From: Actinomycetota bacterium
GTDB taxonomy: Bacteria; Actinomycetota; Acidimicrobiia; Acidimicrobiales; Ilumatobacteraceae
Assembly (NCBI GenBank): GCA_016870775.1
Contig: VGAK01000007.1
Location: 22,253-86,252 of the forward strand
DNA length: 64,000 nt
Reading direction: 5' to 3'
Part shown: in pieces, positions 7,743-16,261 of the stretch
Numbering within the stretch: position 1 is the first letter of the stretch
How the letters are laid out: each line of letters opens with the position of its first letter
Made by a program: the position numbers and the translations under genes
Notes under the pieces: generated by a model
Told to the model about the DNA's origin: nothing
What the model saw: only the letters and a program-made list of their open reading frames with translations
The model's database searches: none

Positions 7743-9535
7743 TCGACGAAGAAGTCCGGCCCCTCGTCGGGAGTCGGGACATGGTCGAGATCACGCAAGT
7801 CGGCTGCGAGCGCGGTCGTGCCGCCAGCACGATCGAGCCACCCACGGAACGACTCCCCCGCGTCTCGCTCGGCCGCGAAGCGTCGCACGACACGCGCCAC
7901 GCCCTCGGGTGCGTTCCTGGCCGGCAGGCGCAGTGTCTTCTGGCCGAAGTGGATCTGTTCGTCTCCGACGTGGCCGCCGAGGAGCAATTGGTACCCGGGC
8001 AGTGACCGACCGTGTGCGCGCCGCTCGGCCCCGAAGAGGCCGATGTCGGATGCATGGTGCTGGCCACAACTGTTCGAGCAGCCCGAGATGTTGATCCTCA
8101 CGCCACCGACCTCGGCGAGGCCTTCCTCCTCGAGTCGGTCGCCGATCGCCTTGGCGAGACCACGCGACTGGGTCACGGCGATGTTGCAGGTGTCGGCTCC
8201 CGGGCACGACACGACATCACGAGCCAGTTCTGCACCGGGCAGAGCCATTCCGATCGCGGCGAGCGCCTCGAACAACTCGGGCAGACGCGCCGGGTCGACC
8301 GAGCGGAACACCACGTTCTGCCGGTTGGAGAGCCGCACATCGGCCGAGAACCGGCGCTGGATCGCGGCGAGTCCACGGAACTGGGCGGCCGTGATGTCAC
8401 CCAGTTGGGCATAGGCGACCGCAGAGACGAGACCATCCTTGGTGCCGCGCACGACGGAGGCCTCCGCCCATCTCTCGTAGGGATCCCGCGAACGCAGTGT
8501 CACCCGCACCCCGTGGCCGACCTCGGTGACCTCACCCGCCGTGCCGGCCGGTTCATCCCCGGCAGCACTCACCGCAGTGGGGATTCCGCCGGGCCATGAC
8601 GACGAGGCGGGCAGCGTGTGGCGCACCTTGATGACGCGACGGCGCACTTCGTCGATGCCCAACTGGTCGACCAGCCACTTCATGCGTGCGCGGAGCTTGT
8701 TCTCTCGATTGCCCGTCTGGTCGAAGACGCGCAGCGCCGCCTCGATCGTGGGGAGCAGATCCTCGCGACTCGTGAAGTCCTCGAGTGCGAGTGCGGGGTG
8801 CGGCGTCGCGCCGAGTCCACCGGCGATGTAGACGCGGAACCCGGACTCCACCGAGCCGTCGTCGCGCGTGCGGGTGACAGCCACCACGCCGACATCGTTG
8901 AACATCGCCTGGCCGCAGTCGGTGGAGCAGCCCGAGAAGTTCACCTTGAACTTGCGCGGCAGGCGCTGACCGAGCGGGTTGCGCACGAAGTGCTCGAACA
9001 CGGCCTCTGCCCACGGGGTGACGTCGAGTTTCTCGTGGGGGCACGCACCGGCGAGGTGGCACGCGGCCACGTTGCGCACGGTGTCGCCACAGGCCTCGCG
9101 CGAGGTCAACCCCACGCGCGAGATGCGGCGCAGAACCTCCGGGATCCTCGAGAGCTCGACGAAGTGGAACTGGATGTTCTGGCGCGTGGTGATATGGCCC
9201 CAGCCGCGCGAGAACTCGGTGGCGATCTCGGCCATCATCTCGAACTGCTCGGGGACGATGGTCCCGGCGGGGAACTTGATGCGGATCATCTGGTTGGTAC
9301 CGCCCTGACGCTGGCCATAGACGCCGTTGTTGAGGCGCATCACACGGAACACGTCCTCGGCGATCTCACCACGCAGGTACTGATCGATTGTGATCTCGAA
9401 GCGCTCGATGTCGCGCTGCTGCTCGGCATAGAGGTCGCGCGGTGCGGGAATCACCGGTGCGGGGCTCGTCGGTGCCGTACCAACAGGTCCCCGGCCAGTC
9501 GTCTGCTGGCCGTTCTGCGCGGTGGGGGTGGTCAT
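7685..9535 (-). CDS. Ferredoxin-type nitrite/sulfite reductase (sirohaem)
   Basis: About 616 residues; six-electron reduction of sulfite to sulfide (or nitrite to ammonia) in the cytoplasm. Two ferrite-reductase half-domains repeat; the sirohaem/4Fe-4S ligands are visible as CPGADTC and, about 40 residues on, CSNSC. The paired THTTRQNIQ-type contact reads ITTRQNIQFHF in the first half and RLSNRQNVVFR in the second. The ATG at 9535 is chosen for its GAGGAG sequence; an ATG at 9562 and a TTG at 9577 are alternatives. It is last in an operon with sirohaem-synthesis genes, so sulfite is the likely substrate, but nitrite cannot be excluded from sequence alone. Confidence 0.9.
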   Translation of the reverse strand: MTTPTAQNGQQTTGRGPVGTAPTSPAPVIPAPRDLYAEQQRDIERFEITIDQYLRGEIAEDVFRVMRLNNGVYGQRQGGTNQMIRIKFPAGTIVPEQFEMMAEIATEFSRGWGHITTRQNIQFHFVELSRIPEVLRRISRVGLTSREACGDTVRNVAACHLAGACPHEKLDVTPWAEAVFEHFVRNPLGQRLPRKFKVNFSGCSTDCGQAMFNDVGVVAVTRTRDDGSVESGFRVYIAGGLGATPHPALALEDFTSREDLLPTIEAALRVFDQTGNRENKLRARMKWLVDQLGIDEVRRRVIKVRHTLPASSSWPGGIPTAVSAAGDEPAGTAGEVTEVGHGVRVTLRSRDPYERWAEASVVRGTKDGLVSAVAYAQLGDITAAQFRGLAAIQRRFSADVRLSNRQNVVFRSVDPARLPELFEALAAIGMALPGAELARDVVSCPGADTCNIAVTQSRGLAKAIGDRLEEEGLAEVGGVRINISGCSNSCGQHHASDIGLFGAERRAHGRSLPGYQLLLGGHVGDEQIHFGQKTLRLPARNAPEGVARVVRRFAAERDAGESFRGWLDRAGGTTALAADLRDLDHVPTPDEGPDFFVDYDEADPFTAEVSESECAT

Positions 9536-9592
9536 CGTGCCGGTCTCCTCGTGTGTGGTCATCGTCTCGTGCTTCAACAGAATTCGCCGGGC

Positions 9593-9850
9593 TCAGACCC
9601 CGGTGTCCTCGCCGATCTCGCGCAGCGCATCGCGCAGCGCGGCCCGCAGTCGCCGAGCATCTGCACCGGCGAGGTGAGCGGCGATCCCGGCTCCGGGTCG
9701 GCCCAAGTCCTCGACCGTCAGGATCACTCGGCAGGTCGCATCGCCGTAGTCGTCGCACACCGCAACCGCCCACGACACCGGGGTCGCATCGTCGATCCCG
9801 GGAGGGAGATCCTCGGCCGTGATCGGCTGGTCGTCGATCGAGCGTCTCAT
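9593..9850 (-). CDS. Small conserved-looking protein in the sirohaem/sulfite reductase operon
   Basis: 85 residues; begins MRRSIDDQPITAEDLPPGID and ends with a helical DARRLRAALRDALREIGE segment. No signal peptide, membrane segment or metal motif. Its ATG overlaps the stop of cobA (ATGA), so it is translationally coupled, and about 57 bases separate it from the reductase start. Position suggests a role in sulfur assimilation, but no family is recognised. Confidence 0.7.
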   Translation of the reverse strand: MRRSIDDQPITAEDLPPGIDDATPVSWAVAVCDDYGDATCRVILTVEDLGRPGAGIAAHLAGADARRLRAALRDALREIGEDTGV

Positions 9851-10581
9851 CGGATCGTCTCCGTCGTCGCGAGGAGCCCACCGAGATCGAACGCAGCCAC
9901 CGCACCGATCACGATCGTTGCGGGCGAGTCGATCGATGCCGCACCGAGCCCGGCGAGATCGCACCTCACGACTTCTTGATCCTGACGTGTGCCGAACCTG
10001 ATCGCTGCCACCGGCGTGGCGGGGTCGAGGCCGCCTCGCATCAGGCGTGCGGCGATGACTCCTCGCTCGGCGACACCCATGAGCACCACGATCGTCGTGC
10101 CCACCTTGGCGAGTGACTCCCAGTCGATGCTGCTCGCACCGCCCCGTTCCCGATGCCCGGTCACCACGGTGAATCCCACCGAGACTCCGCGGTGGGTGAC
10201 GGGGATGCCAGCGGCTGCCGGCGCACCCACCGCCGATGTCACACCTGGCACGACGGAGAACGGAATCCCCGCGTCGCACAGAGCGAGGGCCTCCTCGCCA
10301 CCGCGACCAAAGACGTAGGGGTCCCCACCCTTTAGACGCACCACATGGCGACCTTGATGGCCGAGATGAACCAGCAGGGCGTTGATCATCTCCTGGGGAA
10401 CTGCGCGGCCGGGACGCTTGCCGACGTCGATGATCTCGGCCGATCGCGGGGCGAGGTCGAGGATCGAGGCGTCGACCAGCGCATCGTGGACGATCACGTC
10501 GGCCGAGGCGATGAGCCGCGAGGCTCGCACGGTGAGAAGCTCGGGATCACCGGGGCCGGCGCCGACCAGAGAGACGGTCAC
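9847..10581 (-). CDS. cobA: Uroporphyrinogen-III C-methyltransferase
   Basis: 244 residues; methylates uroporphyrinogen III at C2 and C7 with SAM to give precorrin-2. Motifs: LVGAGPGDPELLT at the N-terminus, RLKGGDPYVFGRGGEE near residue 85 and VVPGVTSAVGAPAAAGIPVTHRG near residue 110. GTG start, with a GTGA overlap with the upstream precorrin-2 dehydrogenase gene and an ATGA overlap with the next gene. Together these make sirohaem for the reductase at the end of the operon. Confidence 0.95.
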   Translation of the reverse strand: MTVSLVGAGPGDPELLTVRASRLIASADVIVHDALVDASILDLAPRSAEIIDVGKRPGRAVPQEMINALLVHLGHQGRHVVRLKGGDPYVFGRGGEEALALCDAGIPFSVVPGVTSAVGAPAAAGIPVTHRGVSVGFTVVTGHRERGGASSIDWESLAKVGTTIVVLMGVAERGVIAARLMRGGLDPATPVAAIRFGTRQDQEVVRCDLAGLGAASIDSPATIVIGAVAAFDLGGLLATTETIR

Positions 10582-11228
10582 GCCGGCACCTCGACTGTGT
10601 CTTCTGCAGGAACTATGTCTCCTGCAGGAACAGCGGCTCCCGCGGGAAGAACAGCCCCCGGGAGCGCGAGTCCGCGATCCGCGAGCACCTCGTCGATGAT
10701 CGGGCGCCAGTCGATCGTCTCGGTGCTGATCCCGCGCGCATGGAAGTCGCGCCTGCGCTCAGAGAGATCCTCCACGACATGGGCCCACTCGTCGCCGAGC
10801 ATCTCTGCGACCCGCGCCCTCAGGAACGACGAGAGTGCGGGGCTCGCCCCCGCGGTCGACGTGGTGACCATCAAGGCGCCCCGCCGCACGACGGCCGGCA
10901 GGGTGAATGTGCACCGGTCGGGGTCGTCGGCCGAGTTGACCCACACACCGCGCCGCTCTGCCCCATCGAAGACGGCCTGGTCGACCTCGCGCACGCCGGT
11001 CGCGGTGATGACGAGGCGCACACCGTCGAGATCAGCGTCGTGGAACCCCCGCCGCACCCGCATCACGTCGAGAGCCTCGAACTCCGGCCGGATCTCGGGG
11101 GCGACCACCGTGATCTGGGCGCCCGTGGGGAGAATCTGTTCGGTCTTGCGGAACGCGATGCGCCCGCCACCGACGACGAGCACGGAGCGTCCCTCAAGAT
11201 TCAGATTGACGGGAAACTGGTGTCCCAC
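10578..11228 (-). CDS. Precorrin-2 dehydrogenase / sirohydrochlorin ferrochelatase (CysG N-terminal type)
   Basis: 216 residues. NAD-dependent oxidation of precorrin-2 to sirohydrochlorin, then Fe insertion. Rossmann motif VLVVGGGRIAFRK starts near residue 16, with the family's TSTAGASPALSSFLR near residue 125. The GTG at 11228 is chosen because GAGGAGGAG lies 6-14 bases upstream; a much longer in-frame extension has no coding character. The C-terminus carries three degenerate six-residue Ala/Pro repeats. First gene of the sirohaem operon, divergent from the TauD-type gene. Confidence 0.88.
   Translation of the reverse strand: MGHQFPVNLNLEGRSVLVVGGGRIAFRKTEQILPTGAQITVVAPEIRPEFEALDVMRVRRGFHDADLDGVRLVITATGVREVDQAVFDGAERRGVWVNSADDPDRCTFTLPAVVRRGALMVTTSTAGASPALSSFLRARVAEMLGDEWAHVVEDLSERRRDFHARGISTETIDWRPIIDEVLADRGLALPGAVLPAGAAVPAGDIVPAEDTVEVPA
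10597..10650 (-). repeat. Three tandem 18-bp repeats in the 3' end of the sirohaem dehydrogenase gene
   Basis: Degenerate 18-bp units at 10597-10614, 10615-10632 and 10633-10650 share the core CTGCAGGAA or CCGCGGGAA. They encode a repeated hydrophobic/Pro-Ala hexapeptide at the end of the protein, beyond the conserved enzyme domain. Confidence 0.65.
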
Positions 11229-11281
11229 CTTGTGCTCCTCCTCGCCGTCGGGTCCCCACACAAACCCGACATTGTTTATCA

Positions 11282-11306
11282 GGAATTGCTGGAATTCCGC
11301 TATGGT
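11282..11306. promoter_or_regulatory. Inverted repeat plus -10 element between sirohaem operon and tauD
   Basis: GGAATT-GCTGG-AATTCC (11282-11298) is a perfect inverted repeat with 6-base arms. It is followed 2 bases later by TATGGT (11301-11306), whose end lies 6 bases before the ATG at 11313: a leaderless promoter. The repeat covers the -10/-35 spacer and also lies upstream of the divergent sirohaem gene, so it is a good operator candidate for a sulfur-responsive regulator (identity unknown). Confidence 0.55.
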
Positions 11307-11312
11307 GTGGCC

Positions 11313-12209
11313 ATGAACCTGGCAGTGAGTGCAAAAACCACCCAAATAACAGGGGTTTTCGGGGCCGAGATCGACGGGGTGGACCTGCGTCGCGACTTCG
11401 CCGAGGGCGAGGTTCTGACACTCCTCGAGAAGCATCTCGTGCTGGTCTTCCGCGATCAGTTCCTCTCCCCGGCCGACCAGGTGACCCTCGCGCGCAGCCT
11501 CGGTGAGCCCACCCCCGCTCACCCGGTGGTGCCGGGTCATCCCGATCACCCCGAGATCCTCGTGCTCGATGCCCAGAAGGGCGGCAAGAACGCGCGCTGG
11601 CACACCGATGTCACTTTCGTGGCAACACCCCCTGCCGCGTCGGTGCTCGTGGCCGAGCATGTGCCCGACTGGGGCGGAGACACGATGTGGGTCGACACCC
11701 GCAGCGCTTACGAGCGGCTGCACCCCGCGCTTCGCGACGCGATCCGCGACTTGCGTGCGGTGCACCGCATCTCTCCGCTCGCCTACTGGGGCGAGCCCTT
11801 CGACACCGCGCTCTCCCGCGAGGATGCCCAGAAGCTCCACGAGGACTCACTGCGTGTGCCGCCGGTGGTCCACCCCGTGGTGCGCGTGCATCCCTCCACG
11901 GGCCGGCCCTCGTTGTTCGTGAACCCCGGTTTCACCAGCCACATCGTCGGGATGAGCCGCACCGAGAGCGACGGTCTGCTCGCGCTGCTGTACGCGCACA
12001 TGACCCAGCCGGAGCTGGCGCTGCGCCACCGGTGGCGTCCGGGGGATGTGCTGATGTGGGACAACCGGGCGACGATGCACTATGCGATCGACGATTACGG
12101 CGCGACCGAGCGCATCGTGCGGCGCGTGACGCTGAGGGGCACCACCCCGACCGGGCCCGACGGGTTCGTCTCGCATGTCCCGAGCGATCCGACCGTCACG
12201 GTGCGATGA
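11313..12209 (+). CDS. TauD/TfdA-family 2-oxoglutarate dioxygenase
   Basis: 298 residues; Fe(II)/2-oxoglutarate oxygenase. Visible ligands: WHTDVTF (His and Asp, near residue 95) and the distal His in NRATMHYAIDDY near residue 250, with an Arg about 13 residues later for 2-oxoglutarate. Family members release sulfite from taurine or alkylsulfonates, or cleave aryloxyalkanoates or sulfate esters. Divergence from a sirohaem/sulfite-reductase operon favours a sulfonate substrate whose sulfite is then reduced, but no sulfonate transporter is seen nearby. Leaderless ATG. Confidence 0.85.
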   Translation: MNLAVSAKTTQITGVFGAEIDGVDLRRDFAEGEVLTLLEKHLVLVFRDQFLSPADQVTLARSLGEPTPAHPVVPGHPDHPEILVLDAQKGGKNARWHTDVTFVATPPAASVLVAEHVPDWGGDTMWVDTRSAYERLHPALRDAIRDLRAVHRISPLAYWGEPFDTALSREDAQKLHEDSLRVPPVVHPVVRVHPSTGRPSLFVNPGFTSHIVGMSRTESDGLLALLYAHMTQPELALRHRWRPGDVLMWDNRATMHYAIDDYGATERIVRRVTLRGTTPTGPDGFVSHVPSDPTVTVR

Positions 12210-12556
12210 CCACTCTCACCGTCATCTCCTACGCGGCACTTGTGTTGGCCGTTGCCGGACTCACGTGGCTGGCCGAGTCGACGCGCACGATCCGCATCCA
12301 GGGCGACTCCATCGTCGTGCGCACCTGGTTCGGTGAGCGCATCATCGAGGCCGACCGGATCTCGAGGGCAACCGTGCGCACGGACACCCTCGGGGGCGAG
12401 GTGCTGGTGATCGGGCTCGAGGGTCGGCGCACCAGCATCGCGATCCCCCTCGGTGGTGGATCATTCGATGACTCAACCAGGAGCGCAGTCGAGATCCTGC
12501 TCGCGCGTGCCGCCTCCCGTGGTGCACTCGTGGACCCGGGCCTGTTCGCGGCCTGA
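12206..12556 (+). CDS. Membrane-anchored small protein with PH-like domain
   Basis: 116 residues: one N-terminal membrane helix (VISYAALVLAVAGLTWLAES, about 4-24) and a beta-rich remainder (IRIQGDSIVVRTWFGERIIEAD) resembling the bacterial PH-like domain of small actinobacterial membrane proteins. Coupled to the TauD-type gene by an ATGA overlap. Function unknown; topology suggests the soluble part lies in the cytoplasm. Confidence 0.7.
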   Translation: MTTLTVISYAALVLAVAGLTWLAESTRTIRIQGDSIVVRTWFGERIIEADRISRATVRTDTLGGEVLVIGLEGRRTSIAIPLGGGSFDDSTRSAVEILLARAASRGALVDPGLFAA

Positions 12557-12587
12557 GCCGAGCCTCGGAGCGGGTCACGACCGGTCG

Positions 12588-14483
12588 TCAGACCGGATCG
12601 GCGATGGCTCCTGCGAATTGCGACTCGTACAACCGCCGGTATGCGCCATCGTGTGCCATCAGTTCCTCGTGCGAACCCTTCTCCACGATGCGACCCGACT
12701 CCATCACCAGGATCACCGACGCGTCCCGGATCGTGGTCAACCTGTGGGCGATGACGAAACTGGTGCGCCCCGCACGCAACGCTGCCATCGCCTTCTGGAT
12801 GAGCACCTCGGTTCGGGTGTCGACCGAGCTCGTCGCCTCGTCGAGGATGAGGATGCTCGGGTCGGCCACGAATGCGCGCGCGATCGTGATGAGCTGCTTC
12901 TCCCCCGCGCTCACCGCGCCGCCCTCGTTGTCGAGAACGGTCGAGTAGCCACGCGCCAGGGTGCGCACGAAATGGTCTACATGGGTGGCACGTGCAGCGG
13001 CGAGGATGTCCTCGTCGGTGGCCGCGGGATTGCCGTAGGCGATGTTGTCGCGGATCGTGCCCCCGAAGAGCCACGCATCCTGGAGCACCATGCCGAAGTG
13101 GCGGCGCAGGTCGGCACGTGGCATCCCGGTGATGTCGCGGCCGTCGAGGAGGATCGCACCTCCGTCGATCTCGTAGTAGCGCATCAACAGGTTCACCAGC
13201 GTCGTCTTGCCGGCCCCCGTCGGGCCGACGATCGCCACGGTCTGCCCGGGTTCGGCCACGAGCGAGAGATCCTCGATCAGGCGCGTGCCGGGCGCGTACG
13301 AGAAGGACACGTCACGGAACTCGACGCGACCCCGGACCCCGAGCGGCCCCGGCGACGCGGGGTCCGGGCGCTCGTCGGGTTCATCGAGCAACTCGAAGAC
13401 GCGCTCGGCCGAGGCGACGCCCGACTGCAGGACATTCACCATCGAGGCGGCCTGCGTGAGGGGCTGGGTGAACTGACGCGAGTACTGGATGAAGGCCTGG
13501 ACATCGCCAAGACCCAGGGTCCCCGAGGAGATCCGGACTCCGCCGATGACCGCGATCACGACGTAGTTCAGGTTCCCGAGGAACCACATCAACGGCTGGA
13601 TCGATCCGGAGATGAACTGGGCGGCGAACCCGGCGTCGTGGAGGCGCTCGTTGGTGGTGGCGAACCTGTGCTCCACGTCGGATTGGCGCCCGAAGGCCTT
13701 CACGATCGTGTGCCCGGTGAAGGTCTCCTCGATGAGACCGTTCAACTCGCCGGTGTGGGCCCACTGGGCGATGAACTTGGCTCGGGAGCGGGCGGCAATC
13801 TGTCTCATCATCGCGAGCGAGAGGGGCACGGTCACGAGCGCGACGAGCGCGAGCAGGGGTGAGACCACGAGCATCATCGCCAGCACCCCGACGATCGTGA
13901 GGAGCGCGGTGACCAGTTGACTGAGCGACTGCTGGAGACTCTGGGAGATGTTGTCGATGTCGTTCGTGACGCGGCTGAGCAGGTCACCCCTGGCGCTGCG
14001 GTCGATGTGGGAGAGGGGCAGGCGGTGGATCTTGTCCTCGACATCGGTGCGCAACGCGCGCATGGTCCTCTGGACGACACCGGTGAGCAGGAACGATTGT
14101 CCGTACCCGAGCAGGAACGACACCACGTACAGCAGGAGCGCGAAAAGGAGCGTGCGGTGAAGCGCGGCGAAGTCGACCCCGTCGCGCCCGCGACGACGCA
14201 GGAGACCGTCGAAGAGGATGTCGGTGGCGTGACCGAGCACCCGCGGCCCGGTGACCACGAGACCGACGCTGACGAGCGCCATGAGACCGATCGCGACCAC
14301 GAGCCACCGCTCCCCCGACATCCTGCCCGCCAGCCGTCGCGCGGCGGCACCGAAATCCTTCGATGCCACGGTCGGCATTCCGACCGCACTCATCCGGCCC
14401 TCCCTCATCGAGGCTCCGAGCCGCGCGGCTGCGTCCCCCGAGGCGGGTGCCTGTGCGCCCTGTGCGCGTGACTGCTCGCTCAC
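12588..14483 (-). CDS. ABC exporter subunit (TM domain + ATPase), consensus Walker B
   Basis: 631 residues: N-terminal Ala/Gly-rich tail (about 1-40), six-helix ABC exporter membrane domain (about 60-360), then the ATPase. Walker A GPTGAGKTT, Walker B LILDEAT with the catalytic Glu, but a weakened signature VSAGEKQ. GTG start with a GTGA overlap with the partner gene, so the two are co-translated and should form a heterodimer. It exports an unknown hydrophobic compound, lipid or peptide across the cytoplasmic membrane. Confidence 0.9.
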   Translation of the reverse strand: MSEQSRAQGAQAPASGDAAARLGASMREGRMSAVGMPTVASKDFGAAARRLAGRMSGERWLVVAIGLMALVSVGLVVTGPRVLGHATDILFDGLLRRRGRDGVDFAALHRTLLFALLLYVVSFLLGYGQSFLLTGVVQRTMRALRTDVEDKIHRLPLSHIDRSARGDLLSRVTNDIDNISQSLQQSLSQLVTALLTIVGVLAMMLVVSPLLALVALVTVPLSLAMMRQIAARSRAKFIAQWAHTGELNGLIEETFTGHTIVKAFGRQSDVEHRFATTNERLHDAGFAAQFISGSIQPLMWFLGNLNYVVIAVIGGVRISSGTLGLGDVQAFIQYSRQFTQPLTQAASMVNVLQSGVASAERVFELLDEPDERPDPASPGPLGVRGRVEFRDVSFSYAPGTRLIEDLSLVAEPGQTVAIVGPTGAGKTTLVNLLMRYYEIDGGAILLDGRDITGMPRADLRRHFGMVLQDAWLFGGTIRDNIAYGNPAATDEDILAAARATHVDHFVRTLARGYSTVLDNEGGAVSAGEKQLITIARAFVADPSILILDEATSSVDTRTEVLIQKAMAALRAGRTSFVIAHRLTTIRDASVILVMESGRIVEKGSHEELMAHDGAYRRLYESQFAGAIADPV

Positions 14484-16261
14484 GTCGGCACCGCCGCACC
14501 GGGCCTCGCGGTCTCGACCATGACCGAGCCCGCGACATCGTGTGCGGTCGCCTGCGATTCGACGATCTCGCGGTAGGTGGCACACCCCGCGAGCAACTCG
14601 TCGTGCGTGCCGAGGCCCACGGTGAGGCCATCCTCGAGCACGAGGATCCGGTCGGCCCCACGGATCGTGGAGATGCGCTGTGCCACCACGACCGTGATCG
14701 CATCGGCCAGCCACGGAGCGAGCGCGGCCCGCAGACGCGCATCGGTGGCGAGATCGAGCGCCGAGAACGAGTCGTCGAAGAGGTAGATCTCGGGTTTGTG
14801 GATCAGGGCTCGCGCGATCGAGAGCCTCTGGCGTTGGCCACCAGAGACGTTCGCGCCGCCCTGCACGATCGTGGCCTCGAGTCCCCCGTCCATCGCGCGC
14901 ACGAAGTCCTCGGCCTGGGCGACGCGCAGCGCCGCCCACAGCTCGTCGTCGGTGGCATCGGGCTTGCCGAACCGCAGATTCGATGCGACCGTGCCCGCGA
15001 ACAGGTAGGGCTTCTGGGGCACCAGCCCGATGCGCGACCACAATTGCGACGGGTCGAGGTCGCGGACGTCGACGCCATTGATCGAGACGGCGCCCTCGGT
15101 GACGTCGAAGAGCCGCGCGACCAGGTTGCAGACGGTCGTCTTGCCCGACCCGGTGCTCCCGACGATCGCGAGCGTCTCACCAGCCGAGACCGAGACCGTG
15201 AGGTCCCGGAGCACCGGCTCCTCGGCACCGGGGTACGAGAACCCCACGCCCCGGAACTCGAGTGCGGCGCGACCCGCGGCCGGACTCACGGGATGCGAAG
15301 GCGGTTCCACCGAGGGCGAGGCATCCAGCACCTCCATGATGCGCTCGGCACTGACGGAGGCGCGCGGCAGGAGAGCACCGATGTAGGTGGCGAGCATGAC
15401 CGACATGAGGATCTGGGTGAGATAGGTGAGGTAGGCCACGAGCGAACCCACCTGCATGTCACCCGACACGATGCGGTTCGCGCCGAACCAGACCACCGCC
15501 ACGCTCGAGACATTCACGAGCAGGGTCACCGTCGGGAACATGAGGGCCATCAGACGCCCGCCCCGGAGGGCGGTGTCGGTGAGCAGCCGATTGCCCTCGT
15601 CGAAGCGCGCCTTCTCCTCGGGTTCCCGGACGAAGGCCCGGACCACGCGAATTCCGGTGAGCTGCTCGCGGAGAACCCCGTTGACGCGGTCGATCCGCTC
15701 CTGCATCGCGCGGAACGCGGGGACCATCCGCACGATGATCGACCCGAGACACACCAGCAGCACGGGCACCGCCACGAGGAAGATCCACGAGAGTCCGAGG
15801 TCGAGGTGGGCCGCGAGCACGATCCCCCCGACCGCCGTGAACGGTGCGCCGACCAGCAGGGTGCACGCCATCAGCACCAGCATCTGGACCTGCTGCACGT
15901 CGTTCGTGATCCGGGTGATGAGCGAGGGTGCCCCGAAGGTCCCGACATCGCTGGCCGAGAACTGGTTCACTCGACGGAACAGGTTGGCCCGCGCGTCCCG
16001 TCCAAAGCCCATGGCGGCCCGTGAGCCGAAGTAGACCCCCCCGATCGAGAACGCGACCTGAACGAGCGAGACCACCAGCATCGTCGCGCCCATCCGCACG
16101 ATGTAGCCCTGGTCGCCGAGGCGCACGCCCTTGTCGATGATGTCGGCGTTCAGGGTGGGCAGGGCAAGCCCGGCAAAGGATTGGATCCCCTGCAGCAGCA
16201 CCACCAGCCAGAGGACCCTCTTGTAGGGGGCGAGGGTGTGTGTCAGAAGGCGCTTCAACAT
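14480..16261 (-). CDS. ABC exporter subunit (TM domain + ATPase), degenerate Walker B
   Basis: 593 residues; type IV exporter membrane domain (about 1-310) and ATPase. Walker A GSTGSGKTT, signature VSGGQRQRLS (consensus), but Walker B reads YLFDDSFSALD, so the catalytic Glu is Asp. With the partner's VSAGE signature this makes one degenerate and one competent ATP site, as known for heterodimeric exporters such as TM287/288. The ATG at 16261 is preferred: GGAAGG lies 4 bases upstream and translation starts directly with the first helix region (MLKRLLTHTLAPYKR). Confidence 0.9.
   Translation of the reverse strand: MLKRLLTHTLAPYKRVLWLVVLLQGIQSFAGLALPTLNADIIDKGVRLGDQGYIVRMGATMLVVSLVQVAFSIGGVYFGSRAAMGFGRDARANLFRRVNQFSASDVGTFGAPSLITRITNDVQQVQMLVLMACTLLVGAPFTAVGGIVLAAHLDLGLSWIFLVAVPVLLVCLGSIIVRMVPAFRAMQERIDRVNGVLREQLTGIRVVRAFVREPEEKARFDEGNRLLTDTALRGGRLMALMFPTVTLLVNVSSVAVVWFGANRIVSGDMQVGSLVAYLTYLTQILMSVMLATYIGALLPRASVSAERIMEVLDASPSVEPPSHPVSPAAGRAALEFRGVGFSYPGAEEPVLRDLTVSVSAGETLAIVGSTGSGKTTVCNLVARLFDVTEGAVSINGVDVRDLDPSQLWSRIGLVPQKPYLFAGTVASNLRFGKPDATDDELWAALRVAQAEDFVRAMDGGLEATIVQGGANVSGGQRQRLSIARALIHKPEIYLFDDSFSALDLATDARLRAALAPWLADAITVVVAQRISTIRGADRILVLEDGLTVGLGTHDELLAGCATYREIVESQATAHDVAGSVMVETARPGAAVPT

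Noticed and set aside
11229..11840. N-terminal extension of the sirohaem dehydrogenase to 11840
   Set aside because: It would overlap the TauD-type gene in antisense; the GTG at 11228 has a strong GAGGAGGAG ribosome site.
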